DNA from: Ulota crispa
Taxonomy: Eukaryota; Streptophyta; Bryopsida; Orthotrichales; Orthotrichaceae
Direction: 5' to 3'
Assembly: GCA_963920765.1 (NCBI GenBank)
Contig: OY987242.1
Location: forward strand, 37,038,002 to 37,102,001
DNA length: 64,000 nt
Notes under the pieces: generated by a model
What the model was told of the DNA's origin: nothing
The model's input: the letters and a program-made list of their open reading frames with translations, nothing else
Database searches by the model: none
Part shown: positions 35,019-46,122 of the stretch, piece by piece
How the letters are laid out: each line of letters opens with the position of its first letter
How positions within the stretch are numbered: position 1 is the stretch's first letter
Position numbers and translations under genes: made by a program

Positions 35019-35762
35019 CGCGCTGTCGGATTGAGAGGAGCGCGCATTGGAAACACGCAGGGTCTCTTGCTGCGATCGTGCATTGTCGATTAAAATCGTT
35101 GTCAATCTTGATCTTCTCTTCAAATTTTCAGTCTTCAGTCTTCCGTTGGCCTATCCTGTGGCTGGCTCTAAAGGTGTAAGGGTCAAGGTAGGAATAAGAA
35201 CCCACTGGATACGGGACGGGTAGATCGGAACAGCAGACACAAGCTGCCGTCCGTATGACGGGATCCTAAAATCAAATTCACGATCTGCTAGCCAAAACTT
35301 CAGATTGTGAGAACAGAACAAGTCTTGACTATATGGATGATCAATTCCACTTTGTCTCCACAACAATAAATGGGGTTAAGTTTGGTTTAACCCAAACTGC
35401 CCGCAACAAGGTTTACAAAACAGAATGGAAATGAATTGACAAACGAGCCTCCAAAATCGGCTAGGAATAAGAAAGCCACATCCCACACATACATAAAAAA
35501 TAAACCCAAAACATTCCTTTTGAAATCTTCATATCTTCAAATCTTCAGGTCTTCATGTATTCAAGTCTTTATGTTTTAATAAAAACAATGAGAAAAATCA
35601 CAAATAACAAGTTTTAGAAAAGCGACGACCTTCTATCTAGTGCCACAGATGGCTCAAAGATTCAAATGTTAAGTGTAATAGCAATTTGAAAAGCTCTTTT
35701 AACCCTCTAACATTCTTCTAAATTTCAACTCAATCTAAAATACTCTCCAAAAGTTATGCGGG

Positions 35763-36540
35763 TTCAAAGTAGAGGCTCTTCTTCCTCTTTACAAACTATA
35801 CATTGCCTCTATAAACCTTTATAACTTTTTTCTATACATTATCCATAGAAACTTGATATCAATTTAGAAAGATGATATCACTGTCTACAACCCATAAAAT
35901 TTTCACTTTAAAATAAAACTCTGTCTGAAAGCTCTAGTCAATCAAAGTGTGGGTCTCAATTTTTTGGAGAGCACCCAAACCCCAACTTCTACCCACTATA
36001 ACTTCTTCAATAAAATTCCAAATGAAATGATTAAAGACAATTTGAAAAGCTATGACAACAAAGTATTACTTCTAAAAATCTGAAAAGAAAATTTTGTATT
36101 GTCCAAAAGTTGTAGCTTTTCAAAGTCTCAGCCTTCTCTTAACAAAAGGGCAGTCACTTCCAAACCTTCACACCTCCATAACTTTCTTGTTCAAGCTTCA
36201 AATTTCAAGTTTAAAGACTTTCTAGAAAGCTAAGACTATGATAAACAGTCTCTCAAAATCTTGTTGTAAAATGATATACAAATCATAAGCTATGGCTTGT
36301 CAAAGTCTCAGCCTTTCTTCAAGGTTTGGCTTTTTGATTTCAAAATTTGAACACTCATAACTTTTGCATCACAATTCCAAATCAAACTTGCAAATTTATT
36401 TTGGAAAAGTAATCACACAAGGAACAAATGCTCTAAAATTTCAATTCAAAATCATGTATACACAAAAAATTCTCTCACATCAAAGTTTCAGGATTTCTTC
36501 CTTCTTCCAACCAACACTCATCCACTAACTTTCAACATAC
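35763..36540. repeat. Degenerate ~180 bp-period tandem array
   Basis: Anchors of the type TCAAAGTCTCAGCCTT occur at about 35763, 35943, 36118, 36300 and 36479, giving spacings of 180, 175, 182 and 179 bp. Each unit also contains a TAACTTTTN-TTCCAAAT-AAA block and an AAAAGCTA-type block. Identity between units is low, perhaps 60-70%. The period is close to nucleosomal length. Confidence 0.5.
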
Positions 36541-36840
36541 TAAGGAATCTTTTCTCCTTGATTTTGATCCTATCTAAGGTAGGAAGGTGGGGCACATCAG
36601 CCTATGCTCCTCTCTATCTTAATCCTACCATGGATGCCAAACCCCTTTTCTTTTCACACCTTTTTCATTCACTTCTAAATCTTTAGTATTTTTTATTCAA
36701 AGACAAATTATACAAGCCTTCCAAAACATCTAGATAAACACATAAAAAAGATTAAATTACAAAATAAACACCACCGTAAAGTGGCCACGTGCCCTTGCAA
36801 ACATATAATAGAGTCAATCACTTGTCTTTAGTCACCAAGT

Positions 36841-36925
36841 CGTGGACTTGGTTGGTTGGAAAAGTGGTCGTCTTTGGTTACCCACCGGTCCGGGTTCGAA
36901 TCCCATTGGACTTGTCGAGCGGTGA
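36841..36925 (+). mobile_element. tRNA-like head of a SINE candidate
   Basis: GGTTCGAATCC (36893-36903) is a perfect internal B box. TTGGAAAAGTGGTCG at 36856-36870 fits the A-box pattern, 37 bp upstream. The T-stem has only three good pairs (GGG/CCC), and no acceptor stem pairs, so it is not a functional tRNA. The polymerase III boxes suggest a tRNA-derived SINE; the tail end was not defined. Confidence 0.45.
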
Positions 36926-37169
36926 CGACGGCCCACGGCTTGGCAGCTAATGAGGCAAGAAATTAGTCCAGCCAACCCGCTACCTACCCCCCTAAGCAGT
37001 ACATGTGACAAGACGGCGTAGCGCACTAGAATCTATAGCCGCTACGCTGTCACCAAACCATGGTCCTTACCACGACCACCCATTTTTCCTCAACTGTTGA
37101 TTTATTGAAATCAATACAAACATAAATAAATAACGAGTATCTACATGATGGAGGAATCTCCATTAGGAC

Positions 37170-38478
37170 AACGCGGGGCGGAGAATGGACCTGGTCTACA
37201 ACCTCGTTGTTGGTGTAATCTACATTTTGTGTCATGCATTATGTATTTTTCATTTTGCGTCCTTCATCGTGCATCCCGCGTCTTGCATAATACATTGAGT
37301 TCTGTGTTTTGCGTTCTACATTTTGCATTTTGCGTCCTGCTTATACACTAAGTCCATTTTATTCAAAAAATCACTTGTAAAGAAGAGTGGGGGGTTTGTC
37401 CCATATTGTTTGGTTCTAGGGATGATTTATTTTGGGTACAAGAAGGACCTTTTTGAGAGAAAAAATATATATAACCTCATTTTTTTCCACTTGACAAATC
37501 TAGGAAAACATCAAAAATATCCTCCAATTTTTCAAAGTATCAAACCCACGAACTGAACTTCGTCTTAACTTTAAACTAATTAATTGGCATTGAATGTCAA
37601 AAAGTTTTTTTGTACATATGGATCTAAAGAACTAATTTCAAAAGAAAGAAAAATATGTGATTTTTAAAGAAGTTTTTTGAGCTACTCGGGTTACTGGAAG
37701 AACAAAGGAATAACATATCATGCAATAACTTATGAACCATGAAGTCAAAAGTTATGAAATTTGTTGGACCTTAAATCTACTACTTGGACACATCATGGAT
37801 GAAAATATCAAACAAAAAAAATGAAAAGCACATTTGTAATGAGCTGCCCAAGATCACTATGTTGCCAAATAAAATCGTTAAAAATTTTAGGGATTAATAT
37901 TTCAAATAACACAAGGGTATATTTGATAGTTTAAAATAATAGACAGGCATTTTTAATATTATTCCAAAAAAACTAGGGGTGTTAATGATATACTCAAAGA
38001 TAACCATGCATATAATTGATGTTTCTACAGAAAGCCAAGGGTATTTTTGATATTCCCAAACAAAGCCAAGGGTGTTTTATATATTTCAAATCTTTGAGAG
38101 CTATATTTCATATTTTGATGATTTGAAGGACATTTTTGATGTTTTCCTAGATTTATCAAGTGGAAAAAAATGAGGTTATATATTTCTTTTCTCTCAAAAA
38201 GGTCCTTCTTGTACCCAAAGTAACTCATCCCTAGAGCCAAACAATATGGGACAAACCCCCCACTCTTCTTTACAAGTGATTTTTTGAATAAAATGGACTT
38301 AATGTATAAGCAGGACACAAAATGCAAAATGTAGAACGCAAAATATAGAACTCAATGTATTATGCAAGACGCGGGATGCATGATGAAGGACGCAAAATGA
38401 AGAATACATAATGCAGGACACAAAATGCAGATTACACCAACAACGGGGTTGTGGACTAGACCCATTCTCCGCCCCGCG
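37170..38478. mobile_element. Foldback element with ~370 bp inverted repeats (1.3 kb)
   Basis: GGGGCGGAGAATGG (left) and CCATTCTCCGCCCC (right) are the outer ends. The arms (37170-37540 and 38105-38478) are about 95% identical and encode matching 66-100-codon frames on opposite strands only because they are the same sequence inverted. The arms contain many CATTTTGCGTCC/TTTTGCATTTTGC phrases. About 560 bp of unique AT-rich sequence separates them. Confidence 0.65.
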
Positions 38479-38483
38479 TGCCA

Positions 38484-39312
38484 CGTCAGGCGAGGCCACT
38501 TCGATGGATGGGTTTAGCGTCTGCCTCCTAAATCCTCCGCCAAAACTCTAGCTTTGTCGCAAAATCGCTTTGTCAATGTGAGCAAGCGTTGCGTCGATGT
38601 TGAGATTGCTGTCAACATCAAGCTCCACACTCCATTGGAGGCAGACGATGTTGGGTCAGCGTTTAATTTCTTGGCAAAATTTTGCCTAAATCTTACTTTG
38701 ACAGGCAAGTGGCAACAGATACACTAAGAAATTCCCATGAAAAAAATTGGATGAAATTGCTAGATCCTTACTTGAATGAAAACATAGTTTGCTAAATTTT
38801 AGATGAAAGTATATTAGTAGTATTTTGGATGAACTTCTAATTACCATTCATTCTTTCCAATTTAACCCTTAAACAACCGAAAGGCCCTTTGCGACCAATA
38901 CAATACAAGGCATTCTTCTTGTATTTTGAATGGATCCACACCTCTACTACATTTGAGACCAACAAAGAAGTTGGAGAAGAGATCAATGTGGTTCTAGTGA
39001 GCTACTTGAGATCCCAAATTAAAATTTCTTATTGGTAACAAATGACAATTATACATTGGCGTATGTACTATGCCCCATGGTCATCTAAGGGTGAAGCCAA
39101 AATTTCCTTACCTACCTGTATTCCGAGGTGCAAGTCACTCTACCTTGAAAAAAACAAAAATTAAACCTTGCTCTGGGTGCGCCGGGCAGAGAGGGTGGAG
39201 AAGAAAAATCAAGCAGCTGCGGGCAGCAAGGCATGGGAGCCGGGGCAGGGCCTGATAAGCAAGGCACCTTGGCTCAGGAGGCTTTTGAATGCTTGGTTTA
39301 ACGTCCCGCAAG
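38484..39312 (-). repeat. Right arm of the inverted duplication
   Basis: This is the reverse complement of 34171-35018, including the F-family repeat (38657-39167) and the nested 226 bp TTAA MITE. The outer edge lies near 39312, after GTTTAACGTC, where similarity to the left arm falls off within about 15 bp. Confidence 0.75.
38862..39095 (-). mobile_element. TTAA-type 226 bp MITE, copy A2' (in right arm)
   Basis: The body is 38866-39091, the reverse complement of copy A2. The flanks are TTAA and TGAA, the mirror of the left arm. It was duplicated together with the arm rather than inserted independently. Confidence 0.65.
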
Positions 39313-40883
39313 ATCTAATGGGACAAGGGGGGAGGTAAGCTAGTCGTGAGTGTAGAACGGTGAGCCTATGAGTCGTGAGCCAAGATTTTGTGAGCAGGAA
39401 TCAATTTGAGCTCAAATTTAATGGAAACACTTAGAAAAAAACAATTGAATTTTTATAATGTGTAATTTTAAGGTCCCATGTAGACATTTATAGGTGAAAT
39501 TTATTATTTTGAAAAAATAATTATGCTCATGGCTCACGGCTCATGAATCCTTGCCTAATTAGCATTCCCCGCGAGGCAAAGGTGCAAAGTTAGACAGATG
39601 CTCCATCCCTGGTTTACTCAAGGCCGCTTTTTACATGGGGACAGGGACAATTCACTATGTCAGATGTCAAGAATCCTCAATTGTTATTGGACAAAAGGCT
39701 GAAATCAACCCCAACCCCTTTACACCTAGAGTAACAGCCAATTTGGTAGAATGAATATTTTATTCAACAAAGACAAGATCTGACATGGCTTGAGCTCACT
39801 GAATTGGGTGCACCCAAAATGGGAGGCCAATTCTTGGCCTTGGGGCCAATGTCAAGTTTCATTAAAAAAAAATCATAAAATATTATTTTTTCCCCAATCA
39901 AATCCATTCTTGAAGCCAAGGGATGGGGGGGGGGGCTTGGGGGGGCCTGGGGGGCCTGGAGGGGCCTGGGATATTTAGCTTGCTAAACTAGTTCTTATGT
40001 GTATAAAAAACACTAGGCTTGTATATTTTGTCTCTATTTGCAAACCATTTTTTCCTTCTATGCTTGTCATGAAGTCTTTATGTAAACTTTGCATATGTTG
40101 ATATGTTTTTTTTTTTCCTTTCATCTTTTATGCAAGATACTCTTGATGATCTATAACTCATAGTATTTATTATGCTAGATACTATTTGCATAAAACTAGA
40201 TTTTCGGAAGAACTAATTCATAGGCAAAAATAATATAATTGTTTTGTGGTTGACAAAAAGAAAATAAATGAAGGCAATTGGTATAATACCTTGATAATGT
40301 AGAAAAAAAACTTAAGAGTTTGTTTCAAACTTCATGTTTAGGGTTCATGCATGTTTTGGCAATGTCCCTCTCTATCCAACTCTATTATTTTTGTGTCTAT
40401 CATCATGTCATTGTTTCAATTTAAAAAATAAAAAGTAAAAAGTAAAAAATAAAGAAACTAATTCATTTAAAAAAATATTGTGGCCTATTCTCACTTTACA
40501 TTGCAACAAGAAGCCACTATCTCCAAAGGCTAGCTTTTTGAAAACAAGCCATGGCCCATAAGAGATTTTTGTCACAACTTCTCACCTCTAGTGTAAAGAT
40601 GGCTTAACCTTATTGAATCTGCCCGACTCCTTTGCCTTAAGGCCTTTACATATGAGACAATTGGCCTCTGCAATAATCTTATTTTAATTAGTAGTGGAGG
40701 CCGGCCTTAAGCAAATTGTGGGCTGAAATTTGAGGCAATTGGCCCCAAGCCAAATTGGCCCGGCCCCCATATATAAAGCAGCCCTCAGACTCGGAAAGTC
40801 CAAGTTTAGATTCAACTAGCTTGACTAGAAAGTAAGTTAAGGCCAGTTGATCATTGATTATGGTCCTAGACCTTGGATCAACG
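39313..40883. other. Unassigned DNA with a guanine-run cluster
   Basis: No gene found. AGTCGTGAGCC (39370) and GGCTCACGGCTCATG (39531) are short inverted repeats about 160 bp apart. At 39921-39970 there are at least five runs of three or more G, including one of about 12. The 62-codon frame running into that cluster is not supported. The remainder is AT-rich without termini. Confidence 0.4.
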
Positions 40884-41153
40884 TTTAATTTTTGTTTTTA
40901 TCATGGTAGAGCAACCCGCACCCTAGAATGCAGGCAAGTAAGGAAAATTTAGTTAAAATTGGAACAATTGAATGATCCACAGAGGTTCATCCAAACTCTA
41001 AGCTACTTTCATCCAAAATGTGGAGATTGGGATCTTGCAGCTAAAAAGGATTTGATGATTACATCCAATTTTTCATGCTAAAATTGTAGTGTAATGATTG
41101 CCAGTTGGCTTTCCAGGTAAGATTTAGGCAAAAATTTGCCAACAAATTAAACA
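40884..41153 (+). mobile_element. F-family repeat, copy F2
   Basis: It opens GTTTAATTTTTGTTTTTATC and ends CCAACAAATTAAAC, a 12-13 bp imperfect inverted terminal repeat. Landmarks are GTAGAGCAACCCGCACC, GCAAGTAAGGAAAATTT, GTTCATCCAA and TTTAGGCAAAAATTTGCC. Related copies are at 34333, 38657 (inverted), 42113 and 42407. It has no coding capacity. Confidence 0.5.
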
Positions 41154-41644
41154 TTGCTCTGGATGGACCAGTGCATTTTTATTGGCGAAAAACAGCCAAA
41201 TAGCACCAGCATTTAAATTCTAGCAACAAGACACTAGGAAAAGAAGGGCATCTAAAATTGGGAAAGGACATGATTGGAAGGCACTTGGTGTTCTATGTCT
41301 AAACGTCCTTTATTGCTTCAACTTCCACCTAAAGATTTCTAGAATGTTTTGGAAAAGAGTGCAAAGTCAAAATCCTCTCAATCAGCAGTATAGATTTCAC
41401 ACTCAAAATCTATAGGAATTCAAATTTTAAATTTTAAATTTACTATTGGCTATTGTGAGTTCAATTCTGACGTAATTGGGTTTATAGTTTAGATTTTTGA
41501 AAGCAAATTTTAGTTACAAATCCAAACAAATACATCATGTAGACAAAAACAAGTTTGGATGAACTTTTTATGAATTATTGAGTTAGTTGGATTTAACTAG
41601 TGTTTGTTATTCTTCTATTCTTGTGCTATTTGAAATATAAGATA
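41154..41644. other. Partial E-family repeat and unassigned DNA
   Basis: 41265-41400 repeats phrases of the Helitron-like unit at 15.8-16.07 kb (GGCACTTGGTGTTCTATG, TTGCTTCAACTTCCACC, GTCAAAATCCTC). The rest is unassigned and AT-rich. Confidence 0.4.
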
Positions 41645-41960
41645 CTACAGTAGAACTTCTCTAAACTAATATGCTTGGGATTGGGTGTGTACACTGGTTT
41701 GTGGAGGTTATAATAGGAAGGGTAGTGTTGAAACAAGCGAGATATTAGTTTAGAGAAGTTCTACTGTAGTAGATATCCACGCACTTCGTGCAAGTTGGAC
41801 ATACATGGTATTTACATGGAGGTGCTTCTATACCTAAGAGGTACTCTTTCTCCATGCGATCTACCTTAATTCTTTAGAAGGTTCTAAAAAAGGCACAAAG
41901 GGAGGGCGCTCCCAGTTAGTAGTATTTAGATGGAAATATGAAAAACCTTTAAATAAAATT
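41645..41960 (-). mobile_element. Helitron-like element E2 (minus strand), end split by a MITE
   Basis: If the 119 bp MITE and one TA are removed, plus-strand ATACTAGTAGATATCCAC is rebuilt, giving a minus-strand CTAG end followed by T. A perfect GCAC-TTC-GTGC hairpin (41781-41791) lies 12 bases inside it. This is the classic Helitron 3' end. AGTTGGACATACATGG next to it matches E1. The 5' end is undefined; 41960 is only where similarity fades. Confidence 0.5.
41646..41768. mobile_element. Emigrant-like (pogo-type) MITE, 119 bp
   Basis: The body at 41648-41766 begins CAGTAGAACTTCTCTAAAC and ends with the exact reverse complement, extending about 24 bp to CTAATA. TA flanks both sides (41646-41647, 41767-41768). 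The end resembles the CAGTAAAACCTCTATAAAT type of plant Emigrant/Lemi1 elements of the Tc1/mariner-pogo group. It encodes nothing and would depend on a pogo-like transposase. Confidence 0.75.
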
Positions 41961-42112
41961 GACTACTTTCTAGTGAAGTTGTGGAAACAAAATAATAGCA
42001 TAACTCAATAAAAAAAAAATACAAACAATAAAGCATAGTTTGACCATCCAAGTTCCCTCTTACTCCAAGGAAGGTAAATGTCTTTTAGGACAATGTGAGG
42101 TCATGTCTAGGG

Positions 42113-42380
42113 TTCATTTTTAGGTTTGGGCAAGGTAGTGCAAATGGCACCCTAGAATGTACGCAAGTAAGGAAAATTTGGTTGAAATTTGAATGAATGA
42201 ACAACTTGTGCATGTTCATCCTACCAATTTACTAATATAAGCTACTTTCATCCAAAATCTGACAAGCTAGATATTTGCGGTGACAATTTCATCCACTTTT
42301 TCACCCAAATTCTTGGTGTAATGGTAGACAAGGTCAATTTGAGGTAAGTTTTAGGCAAAACTTGCCAAGAAAAAAAAACC
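42113..42380 (+). mobile_element. F-family repeat, copy F3
   Basis: It shares GCACCCTAGAATG, CGCAAGTAAGGAAAATTTGG, TTCATCC and TTTTAGGCAAAACTTGCC with F2. The left end is decayed. Its right end lies about 30 bp from the next copy, which is inverted, so the pair is tail to tail. Confidence 0.45.
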
Positions 42381-42406
42381 TAGTCATGTGATCATGTCTC
42401 GTTCAG

Positions 42407-42690
42407 GGTTAAATTTCTTGGCAAAATTTTGCCTAAATGTTACCTCAAAAAACCTACTGGCTACCGTTACACTACTTAATTTGTGTGAAAATATGGATGA
42501 AATTGCCAAATCCTTCCCGGACAAAATCTCAATGCGCCAAATTTTGAATGACAGTAGCTTATATTAGCATGTTTTTGGATGAATTTTTATGTAACATTCA
42601 TTTATACCAATTTTAAACAAATTTCCTTACCTGCCTGCAATGTGGGGTGCGGGTCGCTCTACCTTGACAAAACAAAAATTAAACCTTGGT
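42407..42690 (-). mobile_element. F-family repeat, copy F4 (inverted)
   Basis: It begins with GGTTAAATTTCTTGGC, then the 14 bp palindrome GGCAAAATTTTGCC. It ends with CTACCTTGAC...AAAAATTAAACC. It is the reverse complement of F3 with many substitutions. An 81-codon frame overlapping its right end (42579-42824) is not supported. Confidence 0.5.
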
Positions 42691-43622
42691 CCCATTTAAC
42701 AAATAAGGATCTCTTATCCCTAGAAGGAATATTTATTTTTGGGGAGTATTCCAAACAAAAACTGAGAATGACCTCCCAAAATTGGTTGAAGTTGTCAGAT
42801 CTACAGAAAACAATAGTTAGATGAATGATTCATACCCAAAATATACTCCCCATGTCCCTCTAAAAGCGTTCAAAAGCTTCTTTGCAAAGGATTACTTTTG
42901 TTTAGTCTTTGTGCTAGTAACGCATGCATTCTAGAATCAATATATTATTTATCAAATGTATGTAAAATCTCCAATTTTGATGTAGCCCTTTAAACACCCA
43001 AATCTCATGCAAAAAGTATCATATTTGTGCATAGTTTGTGAATGATGCCAGTTCCTCATTATTTTAGTCTTTGTGCTAGTGACACATGCATTCTAAAATC
43101 AATGTACCATCTACCAAATGTATGCAAAATCTCCAACTCTGATGTCGTTGCTTGGGCATCTAAATTTCATGAAAAAAAAACTTTAGTTGTGCATGCTGCT
43201 AGCTCCTCATTATAGATATTTCAAAAATTAATATCAACAATGATATCTCATATGGGCAAGGCCAAGCTTGCTAAGAGAAGAATGCTCTCTAGTCACTTAA
43301 CTTACCCCATGAGATCATTGAACATGGCAAACACTGTCTCAACTTTTGAAATCAAAAAAACAGGACTTTTAGTGGTACAGGAAATATGTCTGATTTGGAC
43401 GTTTTTAGAGGCACAGAGGGAGTGTTTGATTATGAATGTTCAAGGAAATTTTTGAACTTCACAGACAATTTCCATCTACCCTTTTACTACTTATTCCGGG
43501 TACTACTTCTATTTATACTATGACCAAACATTTGTCTCATATTTCGACCAATATTTATCAAGAAGGTTTGATTTAAATATGGTTTTATTTCCTTTTTCAC
43601 TAGTTCACAATCAGTTGACTAC
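42691..43622. other. Unassigned AT-rich DNA
   Basis: A phrase around TTTAGTCTTTGTGCTAGT(A/G)ACGCATGCATTCTA occurs near 42905 and again near 43065, about 160 bp apart, which indicates a diverged local duplication (about 42890-43060 versus 43055-43215). A 71-codon plus frame at 43240-43455 has no motif. Confidence 0.4.
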
Positions 43623-44587
43623 TTATCCCCTAAAGGCAAAAGTGGTCCCTTGTGACCAAATGAGGTTTCGGGTATGTACCTACAGCTAAACTATTTTGTG
43701 TGGTTTTCTAAAAATTTAATGGAAGATTGGGAATTCAAAGATCTACATGGGCATTTAATTTTTTCTTCATTCCAACATTTCTTGAAGTTATGCATGATTG
43801 TTTAAAAAACGGGTGAAAGCAGGCAACTCATTACAAAAAAATCTGCATTTTTTTTAAAATAAAAAATTGAAATTGGTTCTTTAGATTTTATGTATGTGGG
43901 AAGCTTTGAATCATTCCATTCCAATTGATGAGATGAAAGTTATGAGAAGTTTTAGCTTGCGGGTAGGTATGGGACTCCCAAACTTCCATTCCTTTTGCCC
44001 CTTGTAAAATTTGGTACTTTATTTTTTTGAGCTCTTCGTGTGTTTTTTTTTTTTTTTTTTGATTTTTCTTTTTCTAAGTTGTAGTAGACTAAAATTCCTT
44101 GGATTTCACCATTTGGATCAAAGTAATTCAGATACCTGAATTTTACGTAAATCCTCCAATTTTGCCTAGTGTATATGCAAATTTCATGACCTTTCGGCAT
44201 TGCAAGATTTTACAAAGTATGATTCACACCTCCTATTCATTTGAAAATTCTCCCACACATACCTAACTTGGTCTTCTACATGGGAGAAAAAATCCTTAGT
44301 TTTGCGTAGAGCAATTTTTTTGATATAGGAGTGGTCAACAGCTTCTAAAATTTTTAAGCAACAGAGAATTTTTTTTTTTTTTTTTCACTTCAGATGTCAA
44401 AATCTTACTCTTCTACTTCTAGAATGAAATGATTTTTTTCCCACAAGTAAATCCCATAGTCTAAGCCAAGATCTTACAATTATATTTTTGAAAAAAACTT
44501 TTGTTCCTACCATTCTACTCATTCCTCCAAAAGTGACAATTTTAAGTGACTTTCACAAAAAAAAGGGCTTGGGTCTTTAGGGGTTAT
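43623..44587 (-). mobile_element. TTAA-family element P8 with TTAT flanks, subtype B reversed
   Basis: The body (43627-44583, 957 bp) starts CCCCTAAAGGC and ends GGTCTTTAGGGG. Both flanks are TTAT (43623-43626, 44584-44587). It is collinear with P6 and P10. A T run of about 20 bases lies near 44045. Confidence 0.75.
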
Positions 44588-45187
44588 TATATATCCAAAC
44601 ATTATAGGCATACTTTAGGTTACCTTGTAAACAAATACCCGAAGCCTAGTTTTCAATAATTCTTTATTTGTGCAAGGATACTACTTAGAGCCTCTTTACA
44701 CTAGCGACTAAGAATTGATTTATGTTTATTTATTAATTGTGGCTCTTGATTAGGATTAATAATTGAGAATCAATTTTCTCATTCATTGATCACCTCTAAT
44801 TGTGTAAAGTGAACTAAGATCAATCCTTTAGGGGTTTGATCATTTATTTTGCTACTTTTTTCATTTTCTCCTTTTTATTCTCTCAGCTCCTCTTTTTCTT
44901 TTCTTCTCACCTCTTAGTAAAATTTCAAAATCTAGATGCCAAGAAATAGAGGAGGAGATTTGCAATTCAGAAAACTACAAAAAATAATATTATAACTTTA
45001 ATGAGTATTACAAGGTGAAAAATACAAAGGAAATGATCATGTCATTGTTTATGTGTGTTTTCATAATCAAATTATTTTGGTGTGTTTTACAATATAATTG
45101 GTTATAAGAAAATATGATGTTCAATAATAACTTCATTTATTACTATAAACACTTCCATGAATTTCAATTATTGTAATAAAATTGTGA
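44588..45187. other. Unassigned AT-rich DNA
   Basis: No gene or termini. CTTTAGGGGTTTGATC at about 44826 resembles a TTAA-element end, but no partner is seen. Confidence 0.4.
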
Positions 45188-46122
45188 TTAACCCCTAAAT
45201 CCTTGGGGTCTTTATTTTGTCAAAAGACACTCTAAATTGCCAGTTCTGTGGTAAAGAGCAAAAAAGTTTGAAAATTGGTCCATTTGCATATCTAACCATA
45301 AGATCTTGTACCAGATTAGTACAAGAATGTAGAAAAGAAAATTCAAAAACTTTGACCAAACAAATTGCAAGATATTAGCAATTAAAGTGCAAAGAACAAA
45401 CATTTTTGCACCTTACATGACTAGATTATTTGACTTTGAACTTTTTCAACTTAATTTTTTTGCACCACAGAGTTTTGAGGTTTATTTTTTTATATGGTGA
45501 GGAATTGAGTTGAGAATCCTTAGAAAAAAATCAAAACAAAAAATACTTAATTTTCATTATTATAAAAAGCATTAGGTAGTAGAAGGTATGACATTGAACA
45601 AAAACTTAAATTGTTGATAATCGTGCAATGGAATTGAAACACAATAATCCCAATGGTGAGATTGCTCTAGAAAGCAAGCTTCACCCTCCCCAATAATATT
45701 TTTTGAAAAAATGTTAAACTTGCATTCAAAAATGAAGTTTATAAGTTATTTTTTCAAGAAGATGCTTGAATTGCCCAAAAAACAAGATTTTCCATAACTT
45801 TCTCATATATAGTCCAAAGGGAATGAATCAAAGCTTCAGATGTAGAAAAAACTATAACCTGTGAGAAGAAGAAAATTTATTAAAAAAAAACAACTTTTTG
45901 TAAATTTTGTTTGTTGCCCGATCTCCATAAAGTTTTGCTTACATGGGCAAAACTTTTGCTCCAGGGCATAGATTGGAAAAAAAATTATATTCTCCAAAAG
46001 CTAATGTGATTTCTTATCTTCAAAAAAAAATTCAAAAAAAACCAGACAAAAATTGAGGCCATAGGTACCTGCCCAAAATCTCATTTGTCCCTCAAGGGGA
46101 CATTCGGGGATTTAGGGGTTAA
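45188..46122 (+). mobile_element. TTAA-flanked element P9, subtype C
   Basis: A 927 bp body lies between TTAA at 45188-45191 and 46119-46122. It starts CCCCTAAATCCTTGG and ends GGGGATTTAGGGG. ACCATAAGATCTTG, the central CCCAATGGTGAGATTGC (about 45650) and GAGGCCATAGGTACCTGCCC are conserved. It shares its right TTAA with P10. Confidence 0.8.

Larger units (their letters stand above)
35019..37169. other. ~2.15 kb segment between duplication arm and foldback
   Basis: It separates the left arm from the foldback that directly adjoins the right arm. It holds a short GC-rich start, a 71-codon minus frame (35151-35366) without motif, a ~180 bp-period array and a tRNA-like head. Whether it is a single insertion could not be decided, because no target duplication was found at its edges. 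Confidence 0.4.

Noticed and set aside
36841..36925. A functional tRNA gene
   Set aside because: Only the internal promoter boxes are good; the T-stem has three pairs and the acceptor stem does not form.
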